NCBI GenBank assembly: GCA_002733155.1
Contig: NVUO01000018.1
Span: 56,131-66,492, forward strand
Source of the DNA: Sulfurimonas sp.
GTDB taxonomy: Bacteria; Campylobacterota; Campylobacteria; Campylobacterales; Sulfurimonadaceae
Length of the DNA stretch: 10,362 nt
Direction of reading: 5' to 3'
Shown: one piece after another, positions 5,273 to 10,362 of the stretch
Layout: each line of letters starts with the position of its first letter
Position numbering within the stretch: the stretch's first letter is position 1
Position numbers and translations under genes: made by a program
The notes under the pieces: model-generated
Told to the model about the DNA's origin: nothing
Databases searched by the model: none
Seen by the model: the letters and a program-made list of their open reading frames with translations, nothing else

Positions 5273-7075
5273 ATGAAAAACAAGTTATCGGTAGTTTTAT
5301 TGTTAAGCCTTACACTAAGTGCACAAAACCTTAAAACAACTGTAAATGAAGTTTTATCAACTAACCCTATACTTTTAGAAAGACTTAAAAATTACAACGC
5401 AGTAAAAGAAGATATTACAATAGCCAAATCTGATTATTATCCTAAGCTTGATTTATCTCTAGGTATTGGTTATGAAAAAACGAACAAAGATACTCCAGAC
5501 TTAGGTAAACAGTCTTTTAATTACTCTGTATATCAAAATTCTCTCAAATATACTCAAAATATTTTTAAAGGATTTGAGACAACTTATAGAGTTAAACAAC
5601 AAAAGAGTAGGACTACTGCAGCTGCATATAACTACATAGAAAAAGTTAATGATACTTCCTTTAGAATGGTAGATATATATTTACAAGTTATGAAAAATAA
5701 AGAGTTACTTGAAACTGAAAAAGCTAATATTAAAATTAATACTGAAATATTTATAAAGGTACAAAAACTCTATGATGCTGGGCTTACAACTTTATCTGAA
5801 GTAAATAAGATAGAATCTTCACTTTCACTTGCAAAATCAAACCTCGTAGTACAAGAAAATACATTATTAGATGTACAATATAATCTTCATAGAGTATTAG
5901 GAAGGGAGCTAAAAGCATCAGATATGATTAAACCTAGTTTAAATATCACCTTTCCAAGTAGTATGGATGAGGCTACACAATTTGCTATGAAAAATAATCC
6001 TTCATTATTAGTAAGTAATTATAATGTAAAACTTGCACAAGATACATACAAAGAGAGTCAATCATCGTTTTATCCAAGTTTTGATATTGAGATATCACAG
6101 GCTGTAAATAAAAACCTTAGTGGAATTCAAGGCACTGATAATAGATTTAGAGCTATGGCTTATTTAAAATATAATTTCTTTAATGGTTTTGCAGACAAAG
6201 CAACTATGCAAAAAAATGTAAGTAGTATTTACCAAGAAGTTGAGTTAAAAAATGAACTTAGAAGAGAAGTTATTGAAGGGCTTAGGCTATCTTGGGCTGC
6301 TAATGAAAAACTAAGCGAACAGCTTTTACATCTAATTGAGTATAAAAAGTTTTCACTTAAAACTTTAACATTATATACAAAAGAGTATGATTTAGGTAGA
6401 CGTTCATTACTAGACCTATTATCAGCTCAAAATGACTATATTGGTTCTAAGTCTCAGATTATAAATACTAAATATAGTATATTATTTGCTAAGTATAGGA
6501 TATTAGATGCAATGGGTCTATTAGTATCTACTATTATGGGTGATGTAGAGAATATTTATTCAAATGTTGGCTTAAATGGTACAGCTCCTAAAAATAATGA
6601 CACTTTACCAATAAAACTAGATAGGGATAATGACTTAATAGTAGATGATGAAGATATTTGTAATAGCTCATTAGCAACTAGTATGAAAAACTTATATGGA
6701 TGTGCGTATAAACCTAAGAATATCCAACGCATAGAGAGATATACTGGCTTTTTATTTGAAAATAAAAGTATCACTTTGACTGATGAGGCTCAAGATAGAA
6801 TAGACAACTTAATTTTGCAATTAAAACCTTACAATATGTCAAAAATAAAATTTGACTTATTAGGGCATGCTGATAATAATAAATTAAGTGAAAAAAAATT
6901 ATTAAAATTATCTAAACTTAGAGCTAGACTGATTAAAAAAATACTTATTGAAGCTGGGGATAGAAGAGTAAATATAAAGATACATGCAAAATCAAACAAG
7001 GCGCCAAGGTTTTTAACTGGAACACCTAATGCTACTAAGTTAAATAACCGCGTTGATATAATAGTAAAAAAATAA
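5273..7075 (+). CDS. TolC-family type I secretion outer-membrane protein fused to an OmpA-like domain
   Basis: A 600-residue outer-membrane protein. The ATG at 5273 gives a clean signal peptide (KNK, then VVLLLSLTLSA, cleavage after about A17) and has GGAA six bases upstream; the in-frame ATG at 5261 would add four residues before it. Residues about 20-430 are a TolC-type channel with two repeats of long helices and strands (LYDAGLTTLSEVNKIESSL in the first, YDLGRRSLLDLLSAQNDY in the second), the drain of type I secretion systems. A linker follows with a thrombospondin-3-like calcium motif, D450-x-D452-x-D454 to D458-x-x-D461-x-C463, then G476-C477, as in OprF linkers. Residues about 485-600 are OmpA-like, with GHAD (D534) and NNRVD (R593) at the peptidoglycan-binding positions. 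It heads the operon; the ABC gene starts 20 bases later. Confidence 0.93.
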   Translation: MKNKLSVVLLLSLTLSAQNLKTTVNEVLSTNPILLERLKNYNAVKEDITIAKSDYYPKLDLSLGIGYEKTNKDTPDLGKQSFNYSVYQNSLKYTQNIFKGFETTYRVKQQKSRTTAAAYNYIEKVNDTSFRMVDIYLQVMKNKELLETEKANIKINTEIFIKVQKLYDAGLTTLSEVNKIESSLSLAKSNLVVQENTLLDVQYNLHRVLGRELKASDMIKPSLNITFPSSMDEATQFAMKNNPSLLVSNYNVKLAQDTYKESQSSFYPSFDIEISQAVNKNLSGIQGTDNRFRAMAYLKYNFFNGFADKATMQKNVSSIYQEVELKNELRREVIEGLRLSWAANEKLSEQLLHLIEYKKFSLKTLTLYTKEYDLGRRSLLDLLSAQNDYIGSKSQIINTKYSILFAKYRILDAMGLLVSTIMGDVENIYSNVGLNGTAPKNNDTLPIKLDRDNDLIVDDEDICNSSLATSMKNLYGCAYKPKNIQRIERYTGFLFENKSITLTDEAQDRIDNLILQLKPYNMSKIKFDLLGHADNNKLSEKKLLKLSKLRARLIKKILIEAGDRRVNIKIHAKSNKAPRFLTGTPNATKLNNRVDIIVKK

Positions 7076-7095
7076 ATAATTTTCAAAGGTACTAA

Positions 7096-9264
7096 ATGAT
7101 TGCCACAGATGCTGAATATTTAAGAATGGATGCACTACTAGATAGTTTAGTACTATTTACAAAACTGTACCATAAGCCATTCTCAGCTGAAGCTCTAACT
7201 GCAGGACTTCCAATAGTTCCAGGTGATGAAGCACCTGAACTATTTTCAATTAATAATGCTAAGGGACTTTTTTCTCGTGCAGCTGAAAGAGCTGGACTTA
7301 AGTCATCAATAGTAAGGCGTCCACTTTCTCAAATATCTCCCTTACAATTACCAATAATTATTTTACTTTCAAATCAAGGTGCATGTATCTTAGATAGGTA
7401 TTCAGATGATGGTAAACAGGCCAAAGTAATTATGCCAGCAGAAGAAGCTATTGAGCAATGGGTAGATATGGACACCTTAGCTGATGAGTATATTGGTTAT
7501 GGTTTTATGGTTAAAAAAGCATTTGAGTACAGTGATGAAAATTCACGTACACTTCATCTAAACCAAAAACACTGGTTTTGGAGTACTATTAAACTATCAG
7601 CGCCTATTTATAAAGATGTATTATATGCATCATTACTTATTAACCTTTTTGTTTTAGCCTCACCATTATTTACTATGAATGTTTACGATAGGGTAGTTCC
7701 CAATAACGCTATTGAGACTTTATGGGTATTTGCTATTGGTGTAAGTATTATATATATGATTGATACCTTTTTAAAATTCACTAGGACATATCTGCTAGAA
7801 AGTGCAGCTAAAAAAAGTGATATTATTATGTCATCTATAGTATTTGAAAAAGTTTTAGATTTAAAAATGGCTAACCATCCAGCTTCAGTTGGATCATTTT
7901 CTAGTAATCTAAAAGATTTTGATTCAATTAGAAGTTTTTTAACAAATGCAACTATGGCTGCAATAATTGACTTACCCTTTGCTGTAATATTTTTGGCTGT
8001 AATATTTTATATTGGTGGTGCTATAGTTATAATCCCTATGATTACTATGTTTTTAATAATTGGATATGCTTATTTTATTAAAAAACCACTAAGAAGAAGT
8101 ATTGAAAGTACGCATGAGGCTAGTGCTAAAAAAAGTTCCATTTTAATTGAAAGTTTAAACAATATAGAGACATTAAAATCCCTAGGTGCACTCGGTCAGG
8201 TACAGTGGAAATGGGAAGAATCTACTGGTGAGATTGCTGCAAAAAGTTTAAAGTCTCGTCTTTTATCAGCATCAATACCAACTATAACTCAATTGTTTAT
8301 TCAGTTAAATACTGTAATGCTTATAGTATTTGGAGTATATCTAATCCAAGAGTTTGCCTTATCAATGGGTGGACTTATAGCTATAGTTATTTTAACAGGT
8401 AGGACACTCGCACCAATGGGTCAGGTTGCAGCCTTACTTACAAACTATGAAGATACAAAAACATCATATGAGACTTTAAATGAAATAATTTCACAACCAA
8501 GTGAGAGACCTAGGGGTAAAAAATTTGTGGAACGCCCTGAGTTTACTGGTCACATAGAGTTTGCTGATGTAACATTTACTTATCCAAATACTGAGGTTCC
8601 AGCTCTTAAAAATGTATCATTTGTTATTAAACCTGGTGAGCATGTAGCAATTATAGGCAGGATTGGTTCTGGAAAAAGTACAATACAAAAATTGATATTA
8701 TGTTTATACGAACCAGATTCTGGACAAATTTTATTAGATGGTATTGATATCAAACAAATAGATCCAGCAGATTTACGTAAAAGTTTAGGTTATGTATCTC
8801 AAGACATTATGCTGTTTCGTGGTACTGTAAAAGATAATATTATATATAGGGCTACACATGCTAGTGATATGGCTATGATTAGGGCTTCTAAAATCAGTGG
8901 TACATCAGAGTTTATTAAAAAACACCCTAAGGGTTATGAAATGCCAATTGGTGAACGTGGGCAAGGATTATCTGGTGGACAAAGACAAAGTATAGGTATA
9001 GCTAGGGCATTTTTACTAGAGACTCCAATTATGCTTATGGATGAACCTAGTAATGCTATGGATCAAATTACTGAAACCAAACTATTAAGCAGTTTTGAGA
9101 AAAATTTAAAAAATGTAACTAGCTTATTTGTTACACAAAAAATGACTTTATTAAAAATAGTAGATAGAGTTATTGTAATGAATGAGGGTAAAGTTTTTAT
9201 AGATGCTCCAAAAGAAGAGGCCTTAAAAAAACTCCAGTCTGGTGGTAAAAAAATTGAAAAATAA
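7096..9264 (+). CDS. LapB/LssB-type type I secretion ABC transporter
   Basis: A 722-residue exporter of full family length, with ribosome site AAAGG seven bases before the ATG. Residues about 10-140 form a C39-peptidase-like domain that lacks the catalytic Cys (LLDSLVLF, Ser17 at the usual Cys place) and His, so it should bind the substrate rather than cut it, as in exporters of RTX proteins. Six membrane helices occupy about 165-440. The ATPase domain has Walker A G521-RIGSGKS-T529, Q-loop Q569, signature LSGGQ at 625-629 and Walker B ending D649-E650. The H-loop is odd: the usual T-H-R is T680-Q681-K682, placing glutamine where the switch histidine belongs. Flanked by the outer-membrane channel and the membrane-fusion protein genes, it drives ATP-powered export of a protein with a C-terminal signal, most likely a large RTX adhesin; no such gene is in the window. 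Confidence 0.95.
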   Translation: MIATDAEYLRMDALLDSLVLFTKLYHKPFSAEALTAGLPIVPGDEAPELFSINNAKGLFSRAAERAGLKSSIVRRPLSQISPLQLPIIILLSNQGACILDRYSDDGKQAKVIMPAEEAIEQWVDMDTLADEYIGYGFMVKKAFEYSDENSRTLHLNQKHWFWSTIKLSAPIYKDVLYASLLINLFVLASPLFTMNVYDRVVPNNAIETLWVFAIGVSIIYMIDTFLKFTRTYLLESAAKKSDIIMSSIVFEKVLDLKMANHPASVGSFSSNLKDFDSIRSFLTNATMAAIIDLPFAVIFLAVIFYIGGAIVIIPMITMFLIIGYAYFIKKPLRRSIESTHEASAKKSSILIESLNNIETLKSLGALGQVQWKWEESTGEIAAKSLKSRLLSASIPTITQLFIQLNTVMLIVFGVYLIQEFALSMGGLIAIVILTGRTLAPMGQVAALLTNYEDTKTSYETLNEIISQPSERPRGKKFVERPEFTGHIEFADVTFTYPNTEVPALKNVSFVIKPGEHVAIIGRIGSGKSTIQKLILCLYEPDSGQILLDGIDIKQIDPADLRKSLGYVSQDIMLFRGTVKDNIIYRATHASDMAMIRASKISGTSEFIKKHPKGYEMPIGERGQGLSGGQRQSIGIARAFLLETPIMLMDEPSNAMDQITETKLLSSFEKNLKNVTSLFVTQKMTLLKIVDRVIVMNEGKVFIDAPKEEALKKLQSGGKKIEK

Positions 9265-10362
9265 GAAATCAATAAATTATTCTAAAACTGATTATGAGTT
9301 TATGAATAGCCTTAGTTCGGCTATCTTAGAAAATACTCCATCTCGAGTATCTAAGGTTTTAAAAATATGGTTATTTACTATATTTTTATTTATTATATGG
9401 GCATCATTAGCGCAAATTGACGAAATAACTAGAGGTAATGGTGATGTAGTTCCATATGGGCAAAATAAGGTAATTCAAAATCTAGAGGGTGGTATTGTTC
9501 AGTCTATATTAGTAGAGGAAGGTCAAGCAGTTAAAGCTGGTGAAATTATTTTAAAAATAGACAATGCTAAATCTATATCAACATCTAGAATTAATCAGAT
9601 GAAATTTAATGAATTAGAAGCAAAAAGACTTAGATTATATGCAGAATCTAACTCTTTAGAATTTAAATCTATACAAACTACTGACGAAGAATTCATAAGA
9701 CAAATTAGTTTAGCAAAAAATTTATATGATTCTAATAAACTAGAATTTATTGCAAAAGATAGCTCATTTATAAATCAAATTGAACAAAGAAAACAAGAAT
9801 ATAAAGAAGCAAAATCTAGGATTAAATCATTAAGAAAATCTTTAGAATTTGTGACAGAAGAGATAAGCATGACTGCTCCAATGGTAAAAGAGGGTGTAAA
9901 ATCTAAGGTTGATTTTTTAAAGTTAAAACGTGAAGCTAATGATATACAAAATGATATAGAATCAGCAAAATTATCACTTCCTCGTTTAGCCTCAGCGATA
10001 AAAGAATATAAAAATAATAGAAAAGAATCCTATCAACTTTTTATAAGTACAGCCAAAAAAGAGCTTAATGAAGTAAGTGCAGAATTATCAAGACTTAAAA
10101 CTCAACAAATTGCCTTTAGTGATCAGGTAGATAGGACTATGGTTAAATCTCCCGTAGCTGGTATCGTTCAAAAACTATTTGTAAATACTGTTGGTGGTGT
10201 CATAAAACCTGGAGCTGATTTAGTTGAAATTGTACCAACAACTGAAAAACTATATTTAGAAATAAAAATAAAACCTAGTGATATTGCCTTTATACACCCA
10301 GGTGCTGAAGCAAAAATCAAAATTTCGGCTTATGACTATGCCATACATGGTGGTTTAATTGG
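9254..10362 (+). CDS. HlyD/LapC-type membrane-fusion protein of type I secretion (partial, cut by right edge)
   Basis: The frame is open for 369 codons to the window end; perhaps 60-80 C-terminal residues are missing. It has a short cytoplasmic tail, one membrane helix (about 37-53, ending WASLAQIDE), a lipoyl-like half domain with NLEGGIVQSILVEEGQAV (76-93), a long coiled coil (about 110-285), the second lipoyl half from VKSPVAGIV (297 on) and the start of the beta-barrel. Such proteins span the periplasm between ABC exporter and TolC channel. I chose the TTG at 9254, overlapping the exporter gene by 11 bases, because the family's conserved cytoplasmic segment (DYEFMNSLSSAILENTPSR) lies before the first candidate ATG at 9302, and because GGTGG sits eight bases upstream. 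A GTG at 9242 is a weaker alternative; an in-frame TAA at 9224 bars anything longer. Confidence 0.93.
   Translation, partial: MKNKKSINYSKTDYEFMNSLSSAILENTPSRVSKVLKIWLFTIFLFIIWASLAQIDEITRGNGDVVPYGQNKVIQNLEGGIVQSILVEEGQAVKAGEIILKIDNAKSISTSRINQMKFNELEAKRLRLYAESNSLEFKSIQTTDEEFIRQISLAKNLYDSNKLEFIAKDSSFINQIEQRKQEYKEAKSRIKSLRKSLEFVTEEISMTAPMVKEGVKSKVDFLKLKREANDIQNDIESAKLSLPRLASAIKEYKNNRKESYQLFISTAKKELNEVSAELSRLKTQQIAFSDQVDRTMVKSPVAGIVQKLFVNTVGGVIKPGADLVEIVPTTEKLYLEIKIKPSDIAFIHPGAEAKIKISAYDYAIHGGLI

Noticed and set aside
6891..6898. Run of eight A within the OmpA-like coding part
   Set aside because: A and T runs of this length are common in this AT-rich sequence (another is at 1138-1145), and nothing marks it as a switch.
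6556..7086. Two minus-strand open frames under the OmpA-like region
   Set aside because: Shadows of the TolC-OmpA gene, whose domain motifs are in the plus frame.
1..10362. CRISPR arrays, tRNA or rRNA genes, insertion sequences, phage or defence modules
   Set aside because: None seen: no spaced direct repeats, no cloverleaf-like stretch, no transposase or integrase frame, and genes fill nearly the whole window.

Overview
The window looks like chromosomal DNA from a free-living member of the Campylobacterota (Sulfurimonas/Arcobacter-like). This is inferred from the strongly AT-rich composition, the Campylobacterota-style proteins and the MutS variant. I cannot name a species.

Left half (1-4173), all genes on the minus strand. 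In transcription order: a MATE-family efflux pump (4173-2854); a TetR-family repressor (2734-2177); a small HPP-family membrane protein (2117-1608); two small acidic proteins of unknown function (1560-1135 and 1129-887); and the N-terminal 279 codons of a MutS protein that runs off the left edge (837-1). The MutS sequence fits the MutS7 lineage known from Campylobacterota, giant viruses and octocoral mitochondria. Two 23-base sites that agree at 19 positions lie just upstream of tetR and of the HPP gene, so the repressor probably controls both itself and HPP. Perfect inverted repeats overlap the stop codons of tetR and of HPP.

Centre (4174-5272). An RNase HI with an unusual extension of about 100 residues at its N-terminus is transcribed divergently from the MATE gene. 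The 196 bases after it hold no gene. They do contain a run of eight C, striking in DNA this AT-rich, just upstream of a good -10 box for the next operon.

Right half (5273-10362), plus strand. A tightly packed type I secretion operon encodes an outer-membrane TolC-like channel fused to a calcium-binding linker and an OmpA-like peptidoglycan-binding domain, then a LapB/LssB-type ABC exporter with a degenerate C39 domain, then a HlyD/LapC-type membrane-fusion protein whose gene overlaps the exporter gene and is cut by the right edge. Together these form a complete inner-to-outer membrane channel of the kind that exports very large RTX adhesins. No substrate gene lies inside the window. The most notable points are the possible phase-variable C tract in front of this operon, the TolC-OmpA fusion, and a glutamine where the exporter's H-loop histidine should be.
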